Origin: Streptomyces graminofaciens
Lineage (GTDB): Bacteria > Actinomycetota > Actinomycetes > Streptomycetales > Streptomycetaceae
Reading direction: 5' to 3'
DNA length: 64,000 nt
Assembly (NCBI RefSeq): GCF_030294945.1
Contig: NZ_AP018448.1
Coordinates: forward strand, 10,326,501 to 10,390,500
Every line of letters begins with the position of its first letter. Position 1 is the first letter of the stretch. Below are positions 8,799 to 21,168 of the stretch, in pieces. Position numbers and translations under genes: made by a program. The notes below the pieces were generated by a model, which was not told where the DNA came from, ran no database searches, and worked only from the letters and a program-made list of their open reading frames with translations.

Positions 8799-11006
8799 AT
8801 GTCACGTCACTCGCGGCGCAGGTTTCTCACCTATCTGGTGGCCGCGCCCTCCCTCGCCGTCGCGACCAAGATCGGTCTGGACGCCTACGCCCCCGGCAGC
8901 GCCGAGGGAGCGATCCCCACACTGCCGGCGCCTGCCGATCTGGTCGACCTCGGTGACCTGCTGATCCTGGCCGGGACACCCACCGCGAACATGCTCGTGC
9001 TGAGCGTCGACGAGGAGGGCATCGCCCACTTCCGGCTGCCCCGGGAGGAGGTCGGCCAGGGGCTCACCACGGCGGTGGCCATGCTGGTCGCGGAGGAGCT
9101 GGACACTCCGCTCGACCGCGTCCGTGTCCAACTGGACGACGCCCGGCCCGAGTTGCTCTTCAACCAGCTGACCGGCAGCTCCAACTCCGTCCGTTCGCTC
9201 TACGACCCCGTACGTCACACGGCGGCCGCCGCGCGTGCCCGGCTGGTGCGGGCCGCGGCGAAGCAGTGGGGGCTGAGCGCGAAGGACCTGACCGTGCGCA
9301 AGGGGGTCGTGGTCGCGCCCGACGGCCGTACCGCCTCCTACGGCTCGCTCTCGGCGGCCGCCGCCTCCCTGGATCTCGGCTCGCTGACGGTCTCGCCGAA
9401 GAACGAGTCGGAGCACACCCTGGTCGGCACCCCCACTTCACGCATCGACGCCCGTGCCCTGGTCACCGGCAAGCAGACCTACACCCTCGACCTCGATGTG
9501 CCCGGCGCCAAGCCGTGCATGGTGCGTCGGCCGCCGACCATCAACGGAACCGTGAAGTCGGTGGCCAACGAGGCCGCCGTACGGGCCATGCCGGGTGTGC
9601 TGGACGTGGTCACCATCGACAGCGGTGTCGCCGTGGTCGCCGAGACGTTCGGGCAGGCCCGCGACGGCAAGGAGGCCCTGGAGGTCACCTGGGGCGGCGG
9701 GACCATCGACACGCTGTCGGACGACGGGATCAAGTCGAGGCTGAAGGCGGCGACGCCCTCGCTGGACGTGCTCGGGTTGCTGGTGAAGAAGGTCGAGGGC
9801 GAGTTCGACTTCGCGTTCGCCAGCCATGCCCCGCTGGAGACCAACTCCGCCGTGGCCGACGTGCGGGAGGACCGTGCCGAGGTCTGGTCCGGGCTGAAGT
9901 CCCCGATCGTCGCCCAGGCCGCCATCGCCAAGGCCGTCGGGTTGCCGGTGTCCAAGGTGAAGGTGCATGTCGTGCAGTCGGGCGGGTCCTTCGGACGGCG
10001 GCTGTTCCACGACGCGGCGCTGGAGGCCGCCGTCGTCTCCAAGAAGAGCGGCCGTCCCGTCCGGCTGATGTGGTCCCGGATCGACGACATGCGGCACGGG
10101 CGGATGCGGCCCGCGACCCACCACCGTGTACGGGCCACCTACGCGGCCGGGCAGGTGCTCACCTTCACCCACCAGGTGGCGGCCGTGGAGACCGACTTCC
10201 GGCACGGGCTCGGCGACGCGCTCACCGCCGCCGCGGCGAGCCTGCCGTCCGGCATCGGCAACGCGACCTTCGCCCAGACCCTGTTCCTGACCACGGTGAA
10301 GTCCCCGTACAACTTCGGTATCACCACGCAGACGCTCACCGAGGTGCCGATCAAGATGCACACCGGGTCGTGGCGTTCGGTGTACTCGGCCAACACCCGC
10401 GGGGCCGAGGAGATCATCGTCGACGAACTGGCGGCGAAGCTCGGCAAGGACCCGGTGGCGTTCCGGCGCGAGTTCCTCAAGACGGCCCGGCAGCGGGCCG
10501 TTCTCGCCAAGGTCGCGGAAGAAGGGGACTGGGGAAGGGATCTGCCCGACGGATGGGCCCAGGGCGTCGGCTTCCACGACGAGTACAAGTCCTGCACGGC
10601 CTGCCTGGTCGAGATCGACGCCACCGATCCGAAGAAGCCCCGGGTGACGAAGGCGGTCATCGCGGCCGACGTGGGCCGGGTGATCAACCCACGCGGCCTG
10701 GAGGCACAACTGCTCGGCGGACTCACCGACGCCATCTCCACCACCCTGCGGGCCGGGCTCCACATCGACAAGGGGCTCCCGCTGGAGGGCAGTTACTCGC
10801 AGTTCCACTACGCCCGCCAGAAGGACTCCCCGAAGGACGTGAAGATCTACGTCATCGAGGGCGCGGACGAGCCGGGTGGCGCGGGCGAACTCGGCGTCCC
10901 GGCGGCCGTCGGAGCCGTCGCCAACGCCTACGCGCGGGCCACCGGCACCAACCCCCGCAGCTTCCCCGTCAACTTCGACGTGGACTTCACGCCCTTCCCC
11001 CGTTGA
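8799..11006 (+). CDS. Molybdopterin-binding subunit of an exported xanthine-dehydrogenase-family hydroxylase (IorB type)
   Basis: This is the large subunit of a two-subunit molybdenum hydroxylase of the isoquinoline 1-oxidoreductase/aldehyde oxidase type, 735 residues. It begins with a twin-arginine signal, SRHSRRRFLTYLVAAPSL, so the folded holoenzyme is probably exported by Tat. Visible cofactor motifs are SGGSFGRRLFHDAALEAA in the first molybdopterin domain and, near the C-terminus, GGAGELGVPAAVGAVANA, whose Glu fits the catalytic base that activates the Mo-bound water. The natural substrate cannot be told from sequence; N-heterocycles or aldehydes are plausible. No FAD subunit gene is adjacent, so electrons probably pass to a c-type cytochrome or quinone. 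The small iron-sulfur subunit follows 35 bp downstream. Confidence 0.88.
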   Translation: MSRHSRRRFLTYLVAAPSLAVATKIGLDAYAPGSAEGAIPTLPAPADLVDLGDLLILAGTPTANMLVLSVDEEGIAHFRLPREEVGQGLTTAVAMLVAEELDTPLDRVRVQLDDARPELLFNQLTGSSNSVRSLYDPVRHTAAAARARLVRAAAKQWGLSAKDLTVRKGVVVAPDGRTASYGSLSAAAASLDLGSLTVSPKNESEHTLVGTPTSRIDARALVTGKQTYTLDLDVPGAKPCMVRRPPTINGTVKSVANEAAVRAMPGVLDVVTIDSGVAVVAETFGQARDGKEALEVTWGGGTIDTLSDDGIKSRLKAATPSLDVLGLLVKKVEGEFDFAFASHAPLETNSAVADVREDRAEVWSGLKSPIVAQAAIAKAVGLPVSKVKVHVVQSGGSFGRRLFHDAALEAAVVSKKSGRPVRLMWSRIDDMRHGRMRPATHHRVRATYAAGQVLTFTHQVAAVETDFRHGLGDALTAAAASLPSGIGNATFAQTLFLTTVKSPYNFGITTQTLTEVPIKMHTGSWRSVYSANTRGAEEIIVDELAAKLGKDPVAFRREFLKTARQRAVLAKVAEEGDWGRDLPDGWAQGVGFHDEYKSCTACLVEIDATDPKKPRVTKAVIAADVGRVINPRGLEAQLLGGLTDAISTTLRAGLHIDKGLPLEGSYSQFHYARQKDSPKDVKIYVIEGADEPGGAGELGVPAAVGAVANAYARATGTNPRSFPVNFDVDFTPFPR

Positions 11007-11041
11007 GCCACTGATCCACGCCAGGTTCCAGGAGCACATCC

Positions 11042-11500
11042 ATGCCCTCCCACACCTTCACCGTCAACGGCGAGACCGTCACCGTCGACGCCCCCGACGA
11101 CCTGCCCCTGCTGTGGGCGCTACGCGACCTGCTCGGCATCCGCGGCCCCAAGTACGGCTGCGGCATCGACGTCTGCAAGGCCTGCACCAGCCACCTCGAC
11201 GGCGAGGCCGTCCGGCCCTGTGTGGTCCCGGTCGCCGAGGCCGCGGGCCGCGAGGTCACCACCATCGAGGGGCTCGCCGACGGCGACGAGCTGCACCCCG
11301 TACAGGAGGCCTGGCTGGAACAGGACGTCGCCCAGTGCGGCTACTGCCAGCCCGGCCAGATCATGGCCGCCGTCGCCCTGCTCAAGCGCACCAGGAACCC
11401 CACCGACGCCGACATCGACGAGATCGCGAACGTCTGCCGTTGCGGCACGTACTTCCGTATCCGCGAGGCGATCAAGAGCGCGGCGGCGAAGATGGGGTGA
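11042..11500 (+). CDS. [2Fe-2S] subunit of molybdenum hydroxylase (IorA type)
   Basis: This 152-residue iron-sulfur subunit carries two [2Fe-2S] clusters that move electrons from the molybdenum site. The N-terminal ferredoxin-like domain has [17 protein letters not shown] (C-x4-C-x2-C) with a later Cys in VRPCVVP. The helical domain has [11 protein letters not shown] and [15 protein letters not shown]. It lacks a signal peptide, as expected if it is carried across the membrane by the Tat signal of the large subunit. ATG 11042 follows CCAGGAGCAC, a good ribosome binding site. The large-then-small gene order is the reverse of the Pseudomonas iorAB order as I recall it. Confidence 0.93.
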   Translation: MPSHTFTVNGETVTVDAPDDLPLLWALRDLLGIRGPKYGCGIDVCKACTSHLDGEAVRPCVVPVAEAAGREVTTIEGLADGDELHPVQEAWLEQDVAQCGYCQPGQIMAAVALLKRTRNPTDADIDEIANVCRCGTYFRIREAIKSAAAKMG

Positions 11501-11685
11501 CGCGCCGCGGTGCTCCGTGTACGGCCCGTCCGCCTGATGGACCTGTGACCGGATCCCGGCCCCGGACGTGGGAGGATCAGAGGTGGCGGGCCGGGGCCGC
11601 GCACCCGGTAGCCGTCGCCGTACGCGAGGACGCGCGTACACCAAGGCAGGACGCAGTACCAGGGCGCGAGCACTGAGGAGCACCG

Positions 11686-14473
<2,788 letters not shown>

Positions 14474-14566
14474 CCTCCGGAGCCTCCGGCGAAGTGGGGC
14501 GGTAACGCCCGCTCGGGCAGCGCTTGCCCGATTCGCCTTGTGTCGATGGCCACTTGGCACTTCGGG

Positions 14567-14641
14567 CCGCCCCCGGCCGTTCACCAAACGGTGGCCGGGG
14601 GCGGTACCGTTCGGTGAAGGCGGGGCCTCAGAGCCCCGCCT
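14567..14641 (+). terminator. Double hairpin after aroB
   Basis: Two consecutive perfect stems lie here. CCGCCCCCGGCC at 14567-14578 pairs with 14593-14604 (12 bp, 14-nt loop), and AGGCGGGGC at 14618-14626 pairs with 14633-14641 (9 bp, 6-nt loop). Neither has a T-run. Together they probably end the aroCKB transcript, or the second may lie in the leader of the next gene. Confidence 0.65.
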
Positions 14642-14680
14642 GCCAGTGTCGATGTGACGTACGAGACGGAGTGGCACCGG

Positions 14681-16261
14681 ATGCAGCACGCAGTGGGAGC
14701 TCCGCTGCCGCCGCCCCACCGGCCGGGGCAGGGACCGACGACCGCGTGGACGCCGCCCGCGAACCACCCGGCGGATCATCAGGCTCCTCCGGCCACGAAC
14801 GCCCCGGCCGCCCCTCAGGGCCCGCCGGCCGAGAGCCATCCCGGACAGCCGGGTCCGCCTCAGGGGCCTCCGGCTGCGAACCCGCAGGGGCAGTCTGGTT
14901 TGCAGCAGGGCCCGTTGGCTGTGAACCCGCAGGAGCAGTCTGGTTCGCCGCAAGGCCCGTTCGCTGTGAACCCTCCGGCTGCGGCCCAGGGTCCGTTGGC
15001 TACGACCCCTTCGGCTGCTGTCCAGGGCTCGCCGGCCGCGGGCCGTCCCGGACACCCGGACCCGCCCGCCACGAATCTGCAGGGACAGGCGGGTCCGCCT
15101 CAAGGGCCTCCGGCTGTGAACCCGCAGGGGCAGTCTGGTTTGCAGCAAGGCCCGTTCGCTGTGAACCCTCCGGCTGCGGCCCAGGGTCCGTTGGCTACGA
15201 CCCCTTCGGCTGCTGTCCAGGGCTCGCCGGCCGCGGGCCGTCCCGGACACCCGGACCCGCCCGCCACGAATCCGCAGGGACAGCCGGGTCCGCCTCAGGG
15301 GCCTCCGCCCACGAGCCACTCCGGACACCCTGGCCCGCCTCAGGCTCCTCCGGCCGTGAATCCGCAGGGCCACCCTGGCCCGCCGCAAGGTCCTCCGGCC
15401 ACAAGCCCGCACGGACACCCCGGCCCACCCCAGGCTCCTCCGCCCGCGAACCCGCAGGGGCACCCTGGGCCGCCGCCCCAAGGCCCCCCGGCCGCGAGCC
15501 ACCCCCGTCCCGTGCCTGTGGCCCCGCCCGCTCATGTGCCGCCGCCCGCGCCGGGCTTCACCGGTGCCCCCGCGCACCCACCCGCGCAGGTCCCGCACCA
15601 CGCCTCGGTGCCGAGGGACACGACCGGGCATGTGCAGCTGCCGCCGGGCGGTCCCGTCAGCATGCCGAGCCCGCCGCCCGCGCCGGGCGCGCCCGACCCG
15701 ACGACCACCACGCTCGCGGTGCTGCTCATCGGGCCCGCCGGTGCCGGCAAGACCAGCGTCGCCAAGTTCTGGGCGGACCACCGCCGGGTGCCCACCGCGC
15801 ACATCAGCCTGGACGACGTACGCGAATGGGTGCGCTCGGGCTTCGCCGACCCCCAGACGGGGTGGAACGACCACTCGGAGGCGCAGTATCGTCTCGCCCG
15901 CCGCACCTGTGGCTTCGCGGCGCGGAACTTCCTGGCCAACGGCATCTCCTGCATCCTCGACGACGCGGTCTTCCCGGACCGTCCGGTCGTCGGCCTCGGC
16001 GGCTGGAAGCGCCACGTGGGCCCAGGCCTGCTGCCCGTCGTCCTCCTCCCCGGCCTGGAGATCGTCCTGGAGCGCAACGCCGAACGCTCCGGCAACCGCC
16101 GTCTCACGGACGAGGAAGTCGCCCGCATCCACGGCCGCATGGCGGGCTGGTACGGCTCGGGCCTCCCGATCATCGACAACTCACAGTTGGATGTGCCGGG
16201 TACCGCGAGGGTCCTGGACGAGGTGTTGGCGAGGTCGATCGCCAGCCCCCCGAAGTGGTGA
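14681..16261 (+). CDS. Proline-rich repeat protein with C-terminal P-loop ATPase/kinase domain
   Basis: A two-part protein of about 526 residues. Roughly residues 1-340 are low complexity, dominated by P, G, Q and A with a recurring QGPPA-NPQG-PGPP pattern. The C-terminal 190 residues form a P-loop domain of the AAA_33/chloramphenicol-phosphotransferase-like group: Walker A in LLIGPAGAGKTSVAKFW, the acidic ISLDDVREWVRSGFAD, then ERNAERSGNRRLTDEEVARIH, which looks like an Arg-containing lid. It may phosphorylate a small molecule or nucleotide; the substrate is unknown. ATG 14681 (MQHAVGAPLPPP) has GGAG 9 bp upstream; an in-frame GTG at 14654 has no site. A 128-bp exact duplication sits inside the repeat region. 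Confidence 0.75.
   Translation: MQHAVGAPLPPPHRPGQGPTTAWTPPANHPADHQAPPATNAPAAPQGPPAESHPGQPGPPQGPPAANPQGQSGLQQGPLAVNPQEQSGSPQGPFAVNPPAAAQGPLATTPSAAVQGSPAAGRPGHPDPPATNLQGQAGPPQGPPAVNPQGQSGLQQGPFAVNPPAAAQGPLATTPSAAVQGSPAAGRPGHPDPPATNPQGQPGPPQGPPPTSHSGHPGPPQAPPAVNPQGHPGPPQGPPATSPHGHPGPPQAPPPANPQGHPGPPPQGPPAASHPRPVPVAPPAHVPPPAPGFTGAPAHPPAQVPHHASVPRDTTGHVQLPPGGPVSMPSPPPAPGAPDPTTTTLAVLLIGPAGAGKTSVAKFWADHRRVPTAHISLDDVREWVRSGFADPQTGWNDHSEAQYRLARRTCGFAARNFLANGISCILDDAVFPDRPVVGLGGWKRHVGPGLLPVVLLPGLEIVLERNAERSGNRRLTDEEVARIHGRMAGWYGSGLPIIDNSQLDVPGTARVLDEVLARSIASPPKW
14950..15272 (+). repeat. 128-bp exact in-frame direct repeat, 195-bp period
   Basis: Bases 14950-15077 recur exactly at 15145-15272, a 195-bp (65-codon) offset, with weaker similarity continuing on both sides. 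The unit encodes two identical copies of about 42 residues containing PFAVNPPAAAQGPLATTPS. Confidence 0.95.
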
Positions 16262-16444
16262 CCATGGGGAGCCTCTGAAGGGGCGTGGGGCTGTATCAAT
16301 GTGCGGCTCCGCCGCGTGGGCGCGATCAACCCCCACGGCCCGCGGACGGCCCACAACCGCTCCACCCCGCCCCTGACCCGCACGGCACCCCCACTCGGCC
16401 GCACTGAACCGGCGGGGAACGAGCGGAGCTCATACGCTCGGGTC
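16262..16444. other. Short intergenic region with a Streptomyces-type dispersed sequence
   Basis: The stretch at about 16279-16345 contains GTGCGGCTCCGCCGCGTGGG and nearby GC-rich text that I recognise from memory as a sequence scattered through Streptomyces intergenic regions. It can form a small GCGGC-TCC-GCCGC hairpin. No gene is evident. Confidence 0.4.
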
Positions 16445-17554
16445 ATGTCAGAGGTCTACGCGGCCCGCAGGGACCGGCTACGGGAACGCTGCCACGCGGG
16501 CGGCAGCGCGACGGCGCTCGTGACCCGTGCTTCGAATGTGCGCTACCTCGCGGGCGCGGCCCCGCGCGGTGCCGCGCTGCTGCTGGGCAGAGGAGGAGAG
16601 GGCCTGCTCCTCTGTGCGGAGCCCCCGACCGGCGACGCCGCCGAGGGGCGGCTCGACGAGGCGGTACGCGTCCAGGTGCTGCCGGCCCCGGGCGGAGACC
16701 CGGCGGTCGCCGCCGCCGATCTCGCCACGGCCGAGGGCACGGAGTCCCTCGCCGTCGAGGAACACCACCTCACCGTCGCCCGGCACCGGGCGATCCGCTC
16801 GGTGGCGCCCCGGCTGCGGCTCACCGACCTCGGTGGCGCGGTCGAACAGCTGAGGGTAGTCAAGGACGAGGAGGAGATCTCCTGTCTGAGGATCGGCGCG
16901 GAGATCGCCGACCAGGCCCTCGGTGAACTCCTCGAGTCGATCCTCGTCGGCCGAACCGAACGCCACCTCGCCCTCGAACTGGAGCGGCGGCTCGTCGACC
17001 ACGGCGCCGACGGCCCGGCCTTCGCGACCTCCGTCGCCACCGGCCCCCACTCCGGCCGCCGAGCCCACCGCCCCACCGACCGTCGGGTCGAGGAGGGCGA
17101 CTTCCTCTCCGTGTGCCTCGGCGCGATCTACCGCGGCTACCGCTGTGAGATCGGCCGTACGTTCGTCATCGGCACCTCGCCCGCCGACTGGCAGATCGAG
17201 CTGTACGACCTGGTCTTCGCAGCCCAGCGCGCCGGACGCGAGAGCCTGGCACCGGGCGCCGAGTACCGCGACGTCGACCGCGCGGCCCGCCAGGTACTGG
17301 ACTCCGCGGGGTACACGGACGGCCTCCCCGCCCTGATGGGACATGGTGTCGGACTCGAAATCGACGAGGACCCGCAGTTGGCCCCCGCGGCCATGGGTAA
17401 ACTGGACGCTTGCGTGCCGGTCACCGTCGAACCCGGGGTCCACCTCCCGGGCCGGGGCGGCGTCCGGATCGATGACACGCTCGTCGTCCGCCCCGAGGCG
17501 GACGGCGGACCCGAGCTACTCACCATCACGACCAAGGAGCTGCTCGCCCTCTAG
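16445..17554 (+). CDS. M24 (aminopeptidase P/PepQ-like) family protein with altered metal ligands
   Basis: The 369-residue protein has the creatinase-like N-terminal domain and the pita-bread M24 domain. In the family, two Asp, one His and two Glu bind two metals. Aligned by eye, the first Asp is Cys224 ([16 protein letters not shown]), the second is Glu235 ([10 protein letters not shown]), His300 (LMGHGVGLE) and Glu329 ([11 protein letters not shown]) are kept, and the last Glu is Asp343 ([11 protein letters not shown]). The catalytic His of LExHE is Asp307 (GLEIDEDP). It may therefore be a pseudoenzyme or use another chemistry. ATG 16445 is the best start. efp follows 52 bp downstream, a position often taken by an M24 peptidase gene. 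Confidence 0.85.
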   Translation: MSEVYAARRDRLRERCHAGGSATALVTRASNVRYLAGAAPRGAALLLGRGGEGLLLCAEPPTGDAAEGRLDEAVRVQVLPAPGGDPAVAAADLATAEGTESLAVEEHHLTVARHRAIRSVAPRLRLTDLGGAVEQLRVVKDEEEISCLRIGAEIADQALGELLESILVGRTERHLALELERRLVDHGADGPAFATSVATGPHSGRRAHRPTDRRVEEGDFLSVCLGAIYRGYRCEIGRTFVIGTSPADWQIELYDLVFAAQRAGRESLAPGAEYRDVDRAARQVLDSAGYTDGLPALMGHGVGLEIDEDPQLAPAAMGKLDACVPVTVEPGVHLPGRGGVRIDDTLVVRPEADGGPELLTITTKELLAL

Positions 17555-17606
17555 ACAGGTGCGTGCCCCGGGGTCGTCCACGTCAGTCCAGGAGATTGAA
17601 GCAACC

Positions 17607-18173
17607 GTGGCTTCCACGAACGACCTCAAGAACGGCCTGGTGCTCAAGCTCGAAGGCGGCCAGCTCTGGTCCGTCGTCGAGTTCCAGCACGTCAAGCCCG
17701 GTAAGGGCCCTGCCTTCGTGCGCACCAAGCTCAAGAACGTGCTGTCCGGCAAGGTCGTCGACAAGACGTTCAACGCCGGCGTCAAGGTCGAGACGGCCAC
17801 TGTCGACAAGCGCGACATGCAGTTCTCCTACATGGACGGCGAGTACTTCGTCTTCATGGACATGGAGACCTACGACCAGCTCATGGTCGACCGCAAGGCC
17901 GTCGGCGACGCCGCCAACTTCCTCATCGAGGGCTTCACCGCCACCGTCGCGCAGCACGAGGGCGAGGTGCTCTTCGTCGAGCTGCCCGCCGCCGTCGAGC
18001 TCGTGATCGAGGAGACCGAGCCGGGCGTCCAGGGCGACCGCTCCACCGGCGGCACCAAGCCCGCCACCCTCCAGACCGGCCACCAGATCCAGGTGCCGCT
18101 CTTCATCACCACCGGCGAGAAGATCAAGGTCGACACCCGCACGAGTGACTACCTCGGCCGGGTGAACAGCTAA
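17607..18173 (+). CDS. efp: Elongation factor P (PGKGP subclass)
   Basis: EF-P rescues ribosomes stalled at polyproline. It has 188 residues from GTG 17607 ([20 protein letters not shown]), preceded by CAGGAGATT. The tip of domain I is [14 protein letters not shown] with Lys33 flanked by prolines, the palindromic PGKGP loop. In actinobacteria this subclass works with an unmodified lysine, and no epmA/epmB or ymfI-type modification gene is near. Domains II and III are complete, ending [12 protein letters not shown]. nusB starts 2 bp after the stop. Confidence 0.97.
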   Translation: MASTNDLKNGLVLKLEGGQLWSVVEFQHVKPGKGPAFVRTKLKNVLSGKVVDKTFNAGVKVETATVDKRDMQFSYMDGEYFVFMDMETYDQLMVDRKAVGDAANFLIEGFTATVAQHEGEVLFVELPAAVELVIEETEPGVQGDRSTGGTKPATLQTGHQIQVPLFITTGEKIKVDTRTSDYLGRVNS

Positions 18174-18175
18174 CC

Positions 18176-18610
18176 GTGGCTGCCCGTAACACGGCCCGCA
18201 AGCGTGCCTTCCAGATCCTCTTCGAGGGCGACCAGCGCGGAGTCGACGTCCTGACCGTGCTCGCCGACTGGATCCGGCACTCCCGGTCCGACACCCGGCA
18301 GCCGCCGGTGAGCGAGTACACGATGCAGCTGGTCGAGGGGTACGCGGCCTACGAGAAGCGGATCGACGAATTGATCGCGCAGTACTCGGTGGGCTGGACG
18401 CTCGACCGGATGCCGGTGGTCGACCGGAACATCCTGCGCCTCGGTGCGTACGAGCTGATCTGGGTCGACGAGACTCCGGACGCCGTTGTGCTGGACGAGA
18501 TGGTGCAGCTGGCGAAGGAGTTCTCCACGGATGACTCGCCGTCGTTCGTGAACGGTCTGCTCGGCCGTCTGAAGGACCTGAAGCCTTCGCTTCGCCGGGA
18601 AGGCGAGTAA
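18176..18610 (+). CDS. nusB: Transcription antitermination factor NusB
   Basis: NusB pairs with NusE (S10) on boxA RNA to support rRNA antitermination. The 144-residue helical protein starts at GTG 18176 (MAARNTARKRAFQILFEGD). The basic N-terminal helix for RNA binding is present, as are VDRNILRLGAYELIW and DDSPSFVNGLLGRL, both conserved in the family. The efp-nusB linkage is common. A convergent terminator shared with bldD follows. Confidence 0.96.
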   Translation: MAARNTARKRAFQILFEGDQRGVDVLTVLADWIRHSRSDTRQPPVSEYTMQLVEGYAAYEKRIDELIAQYSVGWTLDRMPVVDRNILRLGAYELIWVDETPDAVVLDEMVQLAKEFSTDDSPSFVNGLLGRLKDLKPSLRREGE

Positions 18611-18665
18611 GGAAGCGCCGCTGGGGGTGCTGTGTGTTGCCGACCGCGGGTAGTCCGTGGTCGTT

Positions 18666-18687
18666 CGCGCAGTTCCCCGCGCCCCTT
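18666..18687. repeat. Dispersed Streptomyces intergenic repeat, copy 1
   Basis: This 22-bp stretch differs by one base from 46348-46369. It contains GCAGTTCCCCGCGCCCC, which from memory is widespread in Streptomyces intergenic regions. Confidence 0.6.
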
Positions 18688-18694
18688 CAAAGCA

Positions 18695-18752
18695 AGAAAC
18701 CGCCGGGGTGGCCCGAACCGAATGGTTCAGGTCACCCCGGCGGCACGTTTCT
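18695..18752. terminator. Bidirectional terminator between nusB and bldD
   Basis: CCGCCGGGGTG at 18700-18710 pairs perfectly with CACCCCGGCGG at 18733-18743. An inner GAACC/GGTTC pair and an outer AGAAAC/GTTTCT pair extend the structure. On the minus strand it is followed by TTTCTTGCTTT, so it is strongest for bldD. Confidence 0.8.
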
Positions 18753-18771
18753 GCTGAGGCCCTGGCGGCCC

Positions 18772-19272
18772 TCAGTTCTCCTCGTGGGAGACCGCGCGGC
18801 GGGCGTCGGCGTCCAGGACACCCCAGCTGATCAGCTGCTCGGTGAGGACCGACGGGGACTGGTCGTAGATGACGGCGAGTGTGCGCAGGTCGTCCTGGCG
18901 GATCGACAGCACCTTGCCGTTGTAGTCACCTCGCTGGGACTGGATCGTCGCCGCGTAACGCTGCAGCGGGCCCGCCTTCTCGGCTGGGACATGGGCCAGA
19001 CGCTCAAGGTCGAGGACCAGCTTCGGCGGGGGCTCGGCGGCGCCGCCCGGCGTGGTGCCAGGCAGGAGCTCCTGCACAGGAACCCCATAGAAATCCGCCA
19101 GTTCGGCAAGGCGCTGCACGGTGACGGCGCGGTCGCCGCGCTCGTACGACCCGACCACGACCGCCTTCCAGCGTCCCTGGGACTTCTCCTCGACACCGTG
19201 GAGGGAAAGGCCCTGCTGGGTGCGGATGGCCCGGAGCTTGGCCCCGAGCTGTTTGGCGTATTCGCTGGACAT
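18772..19272 (-). CDS. bldD: Developmental master regulator BldD
   Basis: BldD represses sporulation genes during vegetative growth when dimerised by tetrameric cyclic-di-GMP. The 166-residue protein has an N-terminal XRE-type helix-turn-helix (QLGAKLRAIRTQQGLSLHGVEEKSQGRWKAVVVGSYERGDRAVTV region, residues 8-52) and a C-terminal dimerisation domain. The c-di-GMP signature RxD-x8-RxxD is intact: Arg114-Gly-Asp116 and Arg125-Gln-Asp-Asp128 in QRGDYNGKVLSIRQDDLRTL. Length and residue numbers match those I recall for characterised BldD. It is transcribed opposite to pyrR from a clear promoter overlapped by a BldD box, indicating autoregulation. Confidence 0.98.
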   Translation of the reverse strand: MSSEYAKQLGAKLRAIRTQQGLSLHGVEEKSQGRWKAVVVGSYERGDRAVTVQRLAELADFYGVPVQELLPGTTPGGAAEPPPKLVLDLERLAHVPAEKAGPLQRYAATIQSQRGDYNGKVLSIRQDDLRTLAVIYDQSPSVLTEQLISWGVLDADARRAVSHEEN

Positions 19273-19294
19273 ATAGCTCCCCGGACGAAGGCTG

Positions 19295-19309
19295 GTGACT
19301 CACTGTGAG
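19295..19309 (-). promoter_or_regulatory. Candidate BldD box, autoregulatory operator
   Basis: GTGACTCACTGTGAG matches the BldD pseudo-palindrome nTnACnCWGnGTnAn at all but one defined position and contains the perfect palindrome CTCAC-T-GTGAG. It lies 23-37 bp upstream of the bldD ATG and overlaps the -10 element. Confidence 0.7.
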
Positions 19310-19337
19310 GTTACGCAGCGTGACTCTTTCCCGTCAA
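19308..19337 (-). promoter_or_regulatory. bldD promoter
   Basis: On the minus strand TTGACG (19337-19332) and TAACCT (19313-19308) are separated by 18 bp, a good match to the vegetative HrdB consensus TTGACN-N18-TANNNT. Confidence 0.7.
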
Positions 19338-19440
19338 GCCGAATGGTCCGGACCGACTCTTCCGTGGTAACCGATCTCTATTGCGCCAGGGGGGTGATCA
19401 GGGACGTTGCCCGGGCCTGCTAATGTTGATGGCGCAATTT

Positions 19441-20088
<648 letters not shown>

Positions 20089-20094
20089 GACGAA

Positions 20095-20117
20095 GGCGTA
20101 CGGCGATGACGTACGCC
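20095..20117 (+). other. Hairpin between pyrR and pyrB
   Basis: GGCGTAC at 20095-20101 and GTACGCC at 20111-20117 form a 7-bp stem with a 9-nt loop in the 94-bp gap. It may be a partial terminator or an RNA-stability element. Confidence 0.4.
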
Positions 20118-20182
20118 CCCCTCCCGGCGCCTCTGCCTGCCCGGATTCTCCCGAAACTGAACTGTCTTACGGAGCCTGAAAG

Positions 20183-21163
<981 letters not shown>

Positions 21164-21168
21164 GACCG

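Noticed and set aside
8799..11500. Molybdenum hydroxylase pair as a recent foreign island
   Set aside because: No flanking repeats, integrase or composition shift is visible; codon use looks like that of the neighbours.
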